NCBI GenBank assembly: GCA_963709505.1
Contig: CAVPXC010000024.1
Coordinates: 1 to 64,000 of the forward strand
Reading direction: 5' to 3'
Length of the DNA: 64,000 nucleotides
Source of the DNA: CAVPXC01 sp963709505
Lineage (GTDB): Bacteria; Chloroflexota; Anaerolineae; JAAEKA01
The translations under genes were made by a program, and so were the position numbers. Of the stretch, positions 34,415 through 42,904 are shown piece by piece. Under the pieces are notes generated by a model. The model did no database searches. It was not told the origin of the DNA and was given only the letters and a program-made list of their open reading frames with translations. Position 1 is the first letter of the stretch, and every line of letters begins with the position of its first letter.

Positions 34415-35393
34415 CGGCGGGGCTTGATTGCTGCTCGACCAACCCGCGCAGCACAACCTGGAGATCTTCCGCCAGCGGCGCCTCCACCAAGAGAGGCTGT
34501 TCGGTCTCAGGCTGCTTGAAGACGAGCCGTATGGCATGCAGGAATTGCCGTGGACAGGAGATAAGCTGTCGACGCCGGCCATAAACTCGGTCGCCCACGA
34601 CCGGGTGCTTGAGAAAGGCCAAATGGACGCGAATTTGGTGCGTGCGCCCGGTCAAAAGGTCAATCTCCAGCAGAGTGACCTCGTGCCGCTGTTGGCTCGT
34701 GCGAGCGCTGTAGTACTGCAACACGCGAAACACCGTTACCGCCCGCCGGCCACCGCGACTCTCCGGCAGGACCGACATGCGCTGGCGATGGGCTGGATCG
34801 CGGCCAATGGGCGCCTCGATGCGTCCCTCAGGAACCTCCACCGACCCTTCGACCAGGGCAAGGTAGGTCTTCTGTACACGACGGGTCTTGAACTGTCGCT
34901 GCAGCTTCTCGTAGGCCGGTAGGGTCTTAGCCACCAGCAATAGGCCGGATGTGTCACGGTCAAGGCGATGGACGATGCCGGCGCGCTCCGGACCGCCTAC
35001 CTCGACAAGACCGGGTTCGCGCGCCAGCAAGGCGTTGACCAGGGTGCCGTGGACATGACCAGGCGCCGGGTGAACCACCATCCCAGCAGGCTTGTTGACC
35101 ACCAGCAGATCGGCGTCTTCGTAGACGACGTCCAAAGGGATGGGCTCGCCAACGGTCTGCAGTATGACGACCGGAGGTCGCACTAGCAACACACTGTCTC
35201 CCGTCGCCAGTTTGTGACTAGACTTCGCCGCGCGGCCATTGACGGCGACGCGATCCTCCTTGATCCAACGCTGAATCTCAGCGCGCGAAACATCGCCCAA
35301 TTGGCCGGCCAAGAAGCGATCCAGCCGGTCACCTCCGAATGCCACGGAAAGCTCAATTTGCTTGTCGCTGCTGATTTGGCTGTCGGTGGTCAT
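34353..35393 (-). CDS. RluD-type 23S rRNA pseudouridine synthase
   Basis: A 346-residue RluA/RluD-family enzyme: S4-like N-terminal domain (GDRLDRFLAGQL, RAEIQRWIKEDRVAVNG), then the catalytic block GIVHRLDRDTSGLLLVAKT with its Asp, and LLTGRTHQIRVHLAFLKHPV. It converts uridines of 23S rRNA to pseudouridine. The start at 35393 is an ATG before MTTDSQISSDKQIELSV; the longer frame is not conserved. The last 20-25 residues overlap tdk and look unlike the family, so the true stop may lie earlier and be hidden by an indel. Confidence 0.88.
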   Translation of the reverse strand: MTTDSQISSDKQIELSVAFGGDRLDRFLAGQLGDVSRAEIQRWIKEDRVAVNGRAAKSSHKLATGDSVLLVRPPVVILQTVGEPIPLDVVYEDADLLVVNKPAGMVVHPAPGHVHGTLVNALLAREPGLVEVGGPERAGIVHRLDRDTSGLLLVAKTLPAYEKLQRQFKTRRVQKTYLALVEGSVEVPEGRIEAPIGRDPAHRQRMSVLPESRGGRRAVTVFRVLQYYSARTSQQRHEVTLLEIDLLTGRTHQIRVHLAFLKHPVVGDRVYGRRRQLISCPRQFLHAIRLVFKQPETEQPLLVEAPLAEDLQVVLRGLVEQQSSPAVSEAPDGSHGTVPRISRPHR

Positions 35394-35470
35394 TTTCAGG
35401 TTAGTGCTCACTACGATTGTAGCACAATTTGGGTGGCCAGCGCAATCCCCCACAGACGCAGGAGCCTGCT

Positions 35471-35498
35471 TTGCGTAGAAGGGATCGTAGGCTATAAT
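35471..35498 (+). promoter_or_regulatory. Promoter for the leaderless SH3 gene
   Basis: TTGCGT (35471-35476), 16 bp, TATAAT (35493-35498). The ATG at 35505 is only 7 nt after the -10 box, so the mRNA should start at the start codon. Confidence 0.7.
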
Positions 35499-35504
35499 CG
35501 CGCT

Positions 35505-35991
35505 ATGACGACCAAACCATCACCGAACGTGGCGCCGTCGATGCCGCAACGTACAACTCGCGATCGAACCTGGCTTTGGGCCGTGTTCGCATTCCTGTCG
35601 CTCTCCATGTGCGGCATGGCTGCGTTTGTTGCTTGCGGTCTCAGGCGGACAGCTGCCACAACTAGCCAATGGGCCGTCATGGACACCACCGGCGCCCGGC
35701 GCCGAGGTCCCGGCACAGGCCGAGCGCCAGCCTACAGAGGGTCTTTCGGTTGGCGACCAGGTCGTCAACGCCAGCGCGGGCCAGGTTCGACTGCGCAGGA
35801 CGCCCGGCTTCCAAAACAAATCCGACGACGACGTGATCACCACCGTGCCTGCGGGCGCACAAGGTGAGGTCATCGACGGGCCGCAGACAAGCGACGGACT
35901 GCAGTGGTGGCTGGTACGCTTCAACGGCCGGGAAGGATGGATGGCTGAGCGTAGCAGCCAGGGAATCCTTTTGTTGGACCAGGTGCGATAG
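35505..35991 (+). CDS. Membrane-anchored single SH3b protein, frameshifted
   Basis: About 161 residues. It has an N-terminal transmembrane anchor (WLWAVFAFLSLSMCGMAAFV), a Pro/Ala linker, then one SH3b module: VGDQVVNASAGQVRLRRTPG, VITTVPAGAQGEVIDGP, DGLQWWLVRFNGREGWMAE. The anchor and module are in different frames, with a 1-nt shift near 35620. The module is clearly related to the six in the 52498-56016 protein (same RRTPGFQNK and GLxWW motifs). An extracytoplasmic wall-binding role is inferred. A large palindrome starts on the last base of its stop codon. Confidence 0.75.
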
Positions 35992-36069
35992 GGTGTATAT
36001 CAAGTTGGGGGCAGACCCTTCGGGTTTGCGGAAAACCCGAAGGGTCTGCCCCCAACTTGATATACACCC
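35991..36069. repeat. Large perfect palindrome, constant-loop family, copy C
   Basis: A perfect 37-bp stem (35991-36027 with 36033-36069) and loop GCGGA. The inner arm (CAAGTTGGGGGCAGACCCTT, then CGGGTTT) equals that of copy A at 16936-17032, while the outer 10 bp (GGGTGTATAT) are unrelated yet still paired. It separates two convergent genes. Confidence 0.9.
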
Positions 36070-36081
36070 GGTGCAATAGAC

Positions 36082-36858
36082 CTAGGTCGCTTGCTCCAGC
36101 TCCACCAGGCGCCGCTCGAGTTCCGCCATAGCGATGGAGACTGCGTCGCGCTGGGCTGCCAGTTCATCGCGACGCTCTTGAGTGACAAGCCGCCGCTCCG
36201 AATCCAGTGTCTGCTCCATGTCCTTGTCCAGAGCTGCGATATGACGCGTGAGGTCCTGGTACTTTCGATCCAGCTCTGACCACTGATTCTCCAAGCGACG
36301 GCTCTCGCCTGCCGCGGGGGAAAGCGGCTCCTTGACCGGAAACACGTCGATTTGCTGTCTAGCCACACCTTTGGGGCTCAAATCGCCAGCGCCTGGCTGC
36401 CCGGACTGGGTCTGATCGCTCCGGGCTGATGCTCCGCGCTTGCTCGCTTCGCCGGCGAGTGCCCTTTCGCGATCCAACTCGAGCTGAAGCTTCTGAATTT
36501 CCAGCTCTTGGCGAAGCCTGTTGAGCGCCTCGGCCCGAGCCTCGCGCTGCTCCTTGCGCCAGCCGAAGATCGTCGTCGAGATCAGTCCAAGCAATGAAGC
36601 CAGCGACGTCGCTGCCGCAACGACCAGCCAAAGCATTTGCGCCGACCCCACTGTGACTTCTAGAGGGATGTCTATACCTTGTCCACGCCCGTCCCTACCC
36701 CAAGCTAACCACATCACAAAAAACGCGGCAGTGCTAAAAAGGAACACAATCAGCAAGACCCGTTGAGCTCTCGATAGGGATAGAGTCCTCTGGGGCCGCT
36801 GGATGGTGTTGAACGACACCGGGTCCCGATTGTTGGGTTGTTCCTGGGTGCTTGTCAT
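36082..36858 (-). CDS. Membrane protein with coiled-coil cytoplasmic part, unknown
   Basis: 258 residues. Two transmembrane helices (about residues 33-52 and 72-95), then a strongly charged coiled coil (EAEALN-type heptads from LRQELEIQKLQLELDRERAL), a flexible Ser/Gln/Pro stretch and a second coiled coil (LDRKYQDLTRHIAALDKDME onward). The last block resembles helical segments seen next to effector-type NTPases, but I cannot assign a family. It is convergent with the SH3 gene. Confidence 0.6.
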   Translation of the reverse strand: MTSTQEQPNNRDPVSFNTIQRPQRTLSLSRAQRVLLIVFLFSTAAFFVMWLAWGRDGRGQGIDIPLEVTVGSAQMLWLVVAAATSLASLLGLISTTIFGWRKEQREARAEALNRLRQELEIQKLQLELDRERALAGEASKRGASARSDQTQSGQPGAGDLSPKGVARQQIDVFPVKEPLSPAAGESRRLENQWSELDRKYQDLTRHIAALDKDMEQTLDSERRLVTQERRDELAAQRDAVSIAMAELERRLVELEQAT

Positions 36859-37283
36859 CGTCGTCTTCCGCTAAACTCATAACCACAAGATGGTTGCGTT
36901 CGATTGGTCTCCTCAAGCTTGTGCACAGCACCACTTGGGAGAAGTCCCGCGCACTTGGCGCCGGTTTCACGTGACTTGTGGGTCCCAGGTTCGCGAGCAA
37001 GCGCGTCAAGCCGGAGGTTAAGGCGCTGAGCGACCATCAGGGAGATTGTCGAACGGATGGAGATGGACCTTGGCTTGTGGCAGGAAGTATACACGACATC
37101 GAACGGCTGCGCAATACACCGAACGCTGCCTGCTGTGCCTCGGCCGCGGCGACCAACGAGCCCTCCACCCAGCCAAGCAAATCATCTGCTGCATCGCCGA
37201 AGAGATCGACCAACACCGCATCGTCGTTGAGCGGTTTGTCCTCGACGTTGGAACACGAACTGAATTGTACAGCAGGTGGAAAC
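36859..37283. other. 425-nt stretch without a supported gene
   Basis: Several short reading frames cross this stretch on both strands, but none has a ribosome site, a recognisable motif or a convincing composition. It probably contains the promoters of the two divergent genes on its sides. Confidence 0.5.
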
Positions 37284-37709
37284 ATGAGCAAGGCCATCCT
37301 GAAAACGGACATCAACGACTTGCTGGTAAGTGGCATTTTGCAGGAGTACCCTTAAATTGCAGGCTTATTGGAGGAGTTGCTCAAGCAACCTGCGGCCAGA
37401 CCCCGAGCTGTTGACAGATCACCAGACAAATCGGGCGAAAATGAGGTACTCCTCAACGTCCACATGAATGGCAAGCGCTACACGCTTATGTGCGCCGAGC
37501 CGCCCCCCATCCGCCACGAGATCGGGCTAAGCCCGCGTGAACGGGAAATCGTCCGACTGGTGGCCAAGGGGCTGCCTAACAAGACTATCGCCGACATACT
37601 AGACATTAGTTATTGGACGGTGGCCACGCACTTAAAGCGGATCTTCGCAAAAATGGAGGTTCGCACGCGCACCGAGATGGTCGCGCGTGCGATGAGAGAG
37701 GGTCTGTAA
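37284..37709 (+). CDS. LuxR-type regulator interrupted by an in-frame stop
   Basis: The C-terminal 65 residues are a LuxR/GerE helix-turn-helix: LSPREREIVRLVAKGLPNKT, then DISYWTVATHLKRIFAKMEV. The ATG at 37284 has AGGTGG 4 nt upstream and opens SKAILKTDINDLLVSGILQE. In that frame the sequence reads EYP, TAA (37353-37355), IAGLLEELLKQPA and on into the HTH part. The codon after the Pro would be CAA (Gln) with one base changed. A TTG at 37368 could restart translation, giving 113 residues. So this is either a nonsense mutant, a base error, or two products. DNA targets unknown. Confidence 0.7.
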
Positions 37710-37838
37710 GTTGTCCGTAGCGCACGGTGGTCCCTCGACTGAAGACGTGTGCATCAAGAAGATGTCGCGATTCGACCATCATCACTCGCTGCCGTCAACG
37801 CCCTCTCGCCGGGTCTTACCTTACTGGCTTGTCCCCCG

Positions 37839-39270
37839 TCACTGACCTGCCGCTTCCCGACGCAAGGCCGCCTGCGCAGCCAAATAGCCGCACATACCAT
37901 GCACGCCTCCGCCAGGAGGTGTGGAAGACGAGCAGAGATAAATCGATGGATTGGGCGTGGAGTAAGGTATCAGCCGTATGGCCGGACGCGTGAACTGCTG
38001 AAACAGATCCTGCACGCCACCGTTGATGTCGCCGCCGACATAGTTGGGGTTGTACAGCTCTATCGCTTTCGCGTGCGCCGTATGCCGAGCCAGGATCCGA
38101 TCCCGAAAACCGGGGGCGAAGCGCTCGATCTGCCTCTCGATCGACGAAGTCATGTCCACCGTCGAACGGTTGGGCACGTGGCAATACGCCCAAGCCGTGT
38201 GCCGGCCGGCCGGAGCCCGGGACACGTCAAATGGACTCGCTTGCACCAGAAGCACGAAGGGTCGCTCTGCGTACCCACCCCGCCACACTGTGCGCTCTGA
38301 CAAAGCGATCTCCTCCAGCGTGCCCCCCACGTGGACTGTCGCCGCCCGACTGCACTCGGCGGCGCGCCAAGGGATCGGTCCATCGAGCGCATAGTCGATC
38401 TTGAACACGCCCGGGCCATAGCGATAGCGTCGCAAGGCACCGAGATAGCGAGCCGGCAGCCGGTGGCCGGCAATATGATCTATCTGCCTTGGCGTTATGT
38501 CCAGTAATATGGTTCTTGCCTGAGGCAGCTCGTCCACATTCTCCACCATCCAGCCGGTGACAATCTCCCCACCCAGCGTGCGCAAATACGATGCGAGTGC
38601 GTCGGCAATAGTCTGTGAACCACCCTGCGCCACGGGCCAGCCCACCCCATGGGCCAGAAGCCCAAGCATGAGTCCGAAGGCGGCGGAAGGCATGCGTTCC
38701 AACGGGAGGATCGAGTGGGCGGCAAGTCCGGCCAAAACCGCCTGAGCGGCCGGTTCGCGGAATAGCGTCCGAGCCAGAATCGTGGCGGGCAAAACGGCCT
38801 GCACGGCGAAGCGGCCAAAGGTCAGCGGATACCCAGGCAGATGCAACGGCCCGAGGAAATCCGCCAGGACCGCCGGCCAGTTGGCGGCCAACGGCTGCAT
38901 GAGCCGGCGATAGGCCGCGGCGTCACGGCCCAGGCGATCGGCCGTGGCCTCCACCGAGCGTTCGACGACGATTGCGTTGCCATCGGGCAAAGGGTGTGCC
39001 AGCGGAGCATCGGGATGCACCCACCTCAACCCAAAATCCGCGAGAGGCAGACTACGGAAAAACGGCGACCCCACGCCCAGCGGATGCACCGCCGAGCAGA
39101 TGTCGTGATGAAAACCGGGCAGAGTCGAGCTCGGCCGTACGCATGCCGCCGCCGATGGTGTCCTTGCCTTCGACCACCAGCACGGAGCGGCCGGCCCGCG
39201 CCATCGTGATCGCCGCGGCCAGCCCATTGGGGCCGGAGCCGACGACAACTGCGTCATAGCTTCTAGGCAT
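37839..39270 (-). CDS. CrtI/phytoene-dehydrogenase-like FAD oxidoreductase, frameshifted
   Basis: About 476 residues after repair. The Rossmann FAD motif DAVVVGSGPNGLAAAITMAR and VEGKDTIGGGMRT lie in one frame, and the body (PGFHHDICSAVHPLGVGSPF through a C-terminal STPPGGGVHGMCGYLAAQAA) in another. Removing one G near 39127 joins them as RTAELTLPGFHHDICSA. The family (COG1233) includes carotenoid desaturases and many oxidoreductases of unknown substrate; no carotenoid genes are nearby. The start overlaps the end of a small hydrolase remnant. Confidence 0.8.
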
Positions 39271-39418
39271 GGTAGACTTGCCGCAGGATCTGTCCGAAGT
39301 GGGTGTAGAACGACACTGCCAGCGTCCCGGATTGGGGGCCATAGTCGGCGAAACCCAATTCCCGGCCGTCACGCAACGTTACGGTTTGGTTGACGCGTCC
39401 AAGATCATCTATCGCCAA
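39263..39418 (-). pseudogene. N-terminal remnant of an alpha/beta hydrolase
   Basis: A 51-codon frame beginning with TTG encodes QTVTLRDGRELGFADYGPQS, the typical first strands of an alpha/beta-hydrolase, and then switches to an unrelated 20-residue tail before the stop. The oxyanion-hole HG motif and everything after it are missing. Its stop overlaps the ATG of the FAD oxidoreductase. Confidence 0.55.
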
Positions 39419-39542
39419 TTACGTCCTACGAGGTTACTACCCTGTAAACCAAGTTTCTGCGCGGTGTCGCCCTGAGGCTCGGCGAAGGGTCCCTGCTTAA
39501 GGGTGCACAGGCGAGCGCGCGCTGACCCTCGGGTTTCAACTC

Positions 39543-39833
39543 TCATGATGCGACACGCTTATCACTCCCGACCAAACGCTTCACTGCACGCGCTGGCGCA
39601 GTCACGGTCGTGCGTATGACCGCATTGTGCCACACGTTCTTGGCCTTCGACCACTGCAAGCTGATGTCCACGGCGCCGGTTGCGCTCAGCAAAAAGGCCA
39701 GCAGCGGGTCGTTCGGCGCACTGTCCACGTGCAGTTGGACGATGGGCTGAGGCGGCGGAGCCTCAGCCGGCGCCGGCTGCTCCGGCGGGCTATCAGTTTT
39801 GGGTTTGCGCAATCGGTCTAGAATACTCGTCAT
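39543..39833 (-). CDS. Small protein of unknown function
   Basis: 96 residues: a basic start (TSILDRLRKPK), a Pro/Ala/Glu-rich linker (PPEQPAPAEAPPPQPIV), and a beta-rich C-terminal half containing a QWSKAKNVWHNAVIRTTV stretch. GGAGG lies 4 nt before the ATG, which supports it as a real gene. No family recognised. Confidence 0.55.
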   Translation of the reverse strand: MTSILDRLRKPKTDSPPEQPAPAEAPPPQPIVQLHVDSAPNDPLLAFLLSATGAVDISLQWSKAKNVWHNAVIRTTVTAPARAVKRLVGSDKRVAS

Positions 39834-40011
39834 CTTGCCTCCGTACAAGGCCTAGTGTAGCAGTGAAGCGTCCTGAAAACGTTACGAACAGCGTTACGGA
39901 AGTCGTCAGGCCAGCAAAGAGAGCCACGATCGTGAGTCATTCATTGCGAGCGATAGACGTAATGCCGGCTAGACATTTGCCGGCACGGCACATCTGCTCT
40001 AAAATGCAGCT

Positions 40012-40500
40012 ATGGAAGCTACAGAGAAGCAGCGCACCATAGCCAAAGTGTACCACAAAGTCGGTTTGTACGATCAGCCGACGGATTTCGCTTATTGGCA
40101 GAGCCAGCCTCCCGCGGCCCGGCTGGCGGCGCTTGAGGCGATTCGATGCGAATACCACGGCTGGCGCCATGATACCCAGCCTATAATTCAGAAGGACGCA
40201 AACACCGTGAATCATGTCCAATTCAGTGACCAATCTCTGCTCCGCCGAACGGTGGTCGAGGTCGCCAATCTTCCCGATGACGATTTGGCTATCCTGCTGG
40301 ATGTCGTTGCTCTACTCAAACAGCAACGAACCACCGAGATGACAGCGGATATCCACCAGGCAGCCCGGCAACATGCCCTGGCCTTGCGCAGTATACCGCG
40401 TGACCGGTTGGCAGCACAGTTCCGTGAGGTTGGCGAGCGGATACGCAGCCAGGCTGTTGCTAGCGGAACAGCCATCGACGGGGACTGGCAAGGTGACTAA
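40012..40500 (+). CDS. Antitoxin-like protein, possibly two fused pieces
   Basis: 162 residues in one frame but with two unlike parts. Residues 12-52 (VGLYDQPTDFAYWQSQPPAA, then RLAALEAIRCEYHGW) look like small proteins that precede nucleotidyltransferase toxins. Residues 66-162 (NHVQFSDQSLL, LPDDDLAILLDVVALLKQQR, then an Arg-rich helix) look like an antitoxin. A GTG at 40207 with AAGGACG upstream could start the second part on its own. The stop overlaps the start of a truncated PIN toxin, supporting an antitoxin role for the second part. An old fusion through deletion is likely. Confidence 0.6.
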   Translation: MEATEKQRTIAKVYHKVGLYDQPTDFAYWQSQPPAARLAALEAIRCEYHGWRHDTQPIIQKDANTVNHVQFSDQSLLRRTVVEVANLPDDDLAILLDVVALLKQQRTTEMTADIHQAARQHALALRSIPRDRLAAQFREVGERIRSQAVASGTAIDGDWQGD

Positions 40501-40660
40501 ACGTCTGTGCGCCGTCTTCGACACCAACGTCTTCTTGTCGGCGCACCTCAGCCGCAACCCTACCAGCCCGACCCAGGAACTCATCGATCTAAGGATTACC
40601 AAGGCATTGCCGTTTCTTTGGGCGGTACGAGGCGATCGACCACCTGCTGCGGCCACTTGA
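40493..40660 (+). pseudogene. PIN-domain toxin, N-terminal fragment
   Basis: The GTG start overlaps the antitoxin-like stop. Residues 1-34 read VTKRLCAVFDTNVFLSAHLS then RNPTSPTQELIDL, the first strand and Asp of a COG1569-type PIN RNase. The frame then loses similarity and ends after 55 residues, without the other acidic residues. A matching C-terminal piece lies 2 kb away at 42677-42904. Confidence 0.7.
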
Positions 40661-40663
40661 TTA

Positions 40664-41662
40664 TCAGTCAGTTTTGCCAGGGGCATCAGGTAATCTTGCC
40701 ACTTCGGGCTTACGCAGCCACACACTCACCTTGTCCGGCTGCATCGTCTCCTGCACCACGCGCACCAGCTCCGCCGTCAGTGCATCCAGGTCGGTCTCGT
40801 CGCGTGCGGTTAGGGCGAACTGGGCCAGCACCTGCTGGGCGTTGTGCTTTTTGCGGTAGAAGCGCCGGTCGATGACATCCTGCACGCGGCGGCGCAGGGG
40901 AGTGAAAAGTGCGGCGATTGCCAGTGTCGAGATCACAACCGTCAACGGCGATTGCTCAACGCCCGTTAACACGCCAAACAAGCGTTGCAGGAGCACCACG
41001 CTGCCAAAGTAGACCAGCGCCAGCAGGGCGGTCAACACCAAGTAGACCAGCGTCTTGCGGATGACGACGTCGATGTCAAATAGCCGGTAGCGCAGGATGG
41101 AGTAAGCAATGATGATCGGCGGGAAAAACCCGACCAGGCCGATCAGCGCTCCGCCAATGGCTTGCAACGCAGGGGGCGCATCGGAGATCTCTGCGTAGGT
41201 GGATGTCAACGCCATGTAGAAGACGAGATAAGGCGTAAAGACGATCATTGACCACCAGGCGAAGGCCTTGATCTGCTGGCGCTGTATGGCGTCGGCGCGG
41301 CGATAGCGCAGCAGCGGCGACACAAACACGCCGATGATCAGCGGAAGCACAAGAGCAAAATAGACATTGGTTATGAATTGATTGAGCGTTTCGGCCCCCA
41401 AAACGAAGAACGGATTGGTGGGCGCGCCGACAAAAAGCGAGAACGCTCGGAAGGCCGGATTGCCGCCACTGGCGTTGTAGGGACTCAACGCCAGTGGATG
41501 CCTGAACCAGTCGACCAGTGCGATGGCCCACATGGCGAAGCTGTATGCGACCAGCAGCCACAACAGCGCGCGGAAAAACGCCTCAGAGCGGCGCACCAGC
41601 GGCGTGTTGGCTGACGGATCAGGTTGTTGATGGGGAGCGGTCGAAGTTGTCGAAGTTGTCAT
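40664..41662 (-). CDS. Membrane sensor module of a histidine-kinase type, no kinase domain
   Basis: 332 residues with about seven transmembrane helices (ALLWLLVAYSFAMWAIALVD and onward), ending in the segment RRRVQDVIDRRFYRKKHNAQ followed by QVLAQFALTARDETDLDALT, a block found between membrane part and GAF/kinase domains in Chloroflexota histidine kinases. There is no phosphoacceptor His and no ATP-binding domain, so it is a sensor without an output, or the kinase part is lost. A shortened paralogue lies at 42261-42669. Confidence 0.7.
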   Translation of the reverse strand: MTTSTTSTAPHQQPDPSANTPLVRRSEAFFRALLWLLVAYSFAMWAIALVDWFRHPLALSPYNASGGNPAFRAFSLFVGAPTNPFFVLGAETLNQFITNVYFALVLPLIIGVFVSPLLRYRRADAIQRQQIKAFAWWSMIVFTPYLVFYMALTSTYAEISDAPPALQAIGGALIGLVGFFPPIIIAYSILRYRLFDIDVVIRKTLVYLVLTALLALVYFGSVVLLQRLFGVLTGVEQSPLTVVISTLAIAALFTPLRRRVQDVIDRRFYRKKHNAQQVLAQFALTARDETDLDALTAELVRVVQETMQPDKVSVWLRKPEVARLPDAPGKTD

Positions 41663-41827
41663 GGTTTGGCAAAGGTTCGTATCGAAGATATAATTCCTGC
41701 AGGATAGCCGCTTGGATCCGTGGTGTCGTCGGTACACAGCCTCACAGTTCAAACCACCGATAATCACGAGCGCAGACGCCAAGTCTTTGGTCAAATGAAT
41801 GACAACCTGAACGAATGGAGGTATGCA

Positions 41828-42073
41828 ATGACCGTTGTAGCGAGAAGCGTCCGAGATGATACGATCTTCCTGCCGGAGAAGCTGCTGACCCTTCTCAGAT
41901 TGCGGGAAGGTGATGCCGTCAAAGCCATTGTCGAAGGCCAGACCTTGCGGGTCGCACGACTAGAGGTTTTTCTGAACTTGCGCGGCGCCTTGGCCGACGA
42001 CAAAGCCTTTGACCAGGCCATCGAAGAACTAGAGCAGGGATGGACCGCATGGACCTTACCCGCCTCTGTATAG
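41828..42073 (+). CDS. AbrB/MazE-type antitoxin
   Basis: 81 residues. A swapped-hairpin AbrB fold is suggested by RDDTIFLPEKLLTLLRLREG and DAVKAIVEGQTLRVARL, with an acidic C-terminal tail (FDQAIEELEQGW) that would block a toxin. GGAGG lies 6 nt before the ATG. The stop overlaps the start of a damaged VapC gene by 25 nt, so the pair was once a toxin-antitoxin unit. Confidence 0.75.
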   Translation: MTVVARSVRDDTIFLPEKLLTLLRLREGDAVKAIVEGQTLRVARLEVFLNLRGALADDKAFDQAIEELEQGWTAWTLPASV

Positions 42074-42244
42074 ACACTGGGCCCTTGATCGCCTTCTTGA
42101 AAGGCCGCGATCCAGGCGCCGCTGCGGTTGAGTACGCCGTGCGGACACTGGACTGTTATGTCACAGTTGTTGACCCTGAACGAGCGGCATTTTGAGCGGG
42201 TGCCCGGGTTGACCCTAGTGACTGCCGCAGAGATCGCGCCGTAG
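42049..42244 (+). pseudogene. VapC (PIN) toxin with internal deletion
   Basis: The start encodes MDLTRLCIDTGPLIAFLKGR and AVRTLDCYVT, a PIN N-terminus with its first Asp. It then continues, one frame over, with LLTLNERHFERVPGLTLVTA and a stop at 42244, the usual VapC C-terminus. The middle third, which holds the remaining catalytic acids, is missing. A simple internal deletion with loss of frame explains it. Confidence 0.8.
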
Positions 42245-42260
42245 ACCCACGTTTCGATGC

Positions 42261-42669
42261 TCATGATTTGCGGGTGGGGGTGTCTTTCAGCAACACGCTC
42301 ACAAATTTCGGCTGCAGCGTCTCCTGCACCACATGTACCAACTCGGCCGTCAGCGCGTCCAGATCGGTCTCGTCGTGCGCCGTGAGCACGAATCGGGCCA
42401 GCACCTGCTGCGCATTGTGCTTCTTACGGAAGAATCGCCGATCGATGGCGTTCTGGATGCGGCGGCGCAGCGGCGTGAACAGCGCGGCGATGGCCAATGT
42501 CGAGACCACAATTGCCAGCGGCGACTGCGCTGCGGCGCGCATCAGGAATCCCAGCGAGCTCGCGCTGAAACTGCAAGGTATTGCCGAGCACGGGCTTGCC
42601 GGCCGGGCCGGTCACGTCTCGGCCTCGACTGGGTGTTATCTGTTTTGATGTTAAAGTCGTTGTGGTCAT
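42261..42669 (-). pseudogene. Truncated paralogue of the sensor at 40664-41662
   Basis: The C-terminal part (SPLAIVVSTLAIAALFTPLR, then RRIQNAIDRRFFRKKHNAQQ) is close to the end of the intact sensor, while the N-terminal 40 codons from the ATG at 42669 (MTTTTLTSKQ) come from the gene start. All membrane helices except the last are gone, and the two parts are in different frames. Confidence 0.75.
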
Positions 42670-42676
42670 GGCTTAG

Positions 42677-42904
42677 CTCCTGGGCTACTCGCTTGTCTAT
42701 TCAGAGCTCTTACGGGCATTCCGAAGCCATTTGCTGGAGGACATCGAACTGGTCGAACCTCCAGAAGTGCCTCGCATTTGCCGCAACCCTGATGACGACA
42801 AGGTGGTCGCTGCGGCAATCTATGGTTTGGCCGACTTTATCCCAGCGCGACCCCCACCAATCGGTGGTTTATTTGCGCAGCTAGATGCTCACACGCTCAG
42901 TTAG
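42677..42904 (+). pseudogene. PIN-domain toxin, C-terminal fragment
   Basis: An open stretch without a start encodes YSLVYSELLRAFRSHLLEDI, then ELVEPPEVPRICRNPDDDKV and VAAAIYGLADF, the C-terminal half of a COG1569 PIN RNase including its NPDDDK acidic cluster. The usual TGDxDLL that should follow is replaced by an unrelated tail. It fits the N-terminal fragment at 40493 as the missing half. Confidence 0.7.

Noticed and set aside
34428..35186. Plus-strand reading frames opposite rluD
   Set aside because: They are shadows of the well-conserved pseudouridine synthase on the minus strand.
37353..37355. Recoded stop in the LuxR gene
   Set aside because: The codon is TAA, not TGA or TAG, and no recoding element is visible.
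37839..39270. Carotenoid biosynthesis cluster
   Set aside because: Only one CrtI-like oxidoreductase is present; no phytoene synthase or cyclase gene is nearby.
40493..42904. Insertion sequence or transposon
   Set aside because: No transposase, terminal inverted repeats or clear target duplication could be seen at the block ends.
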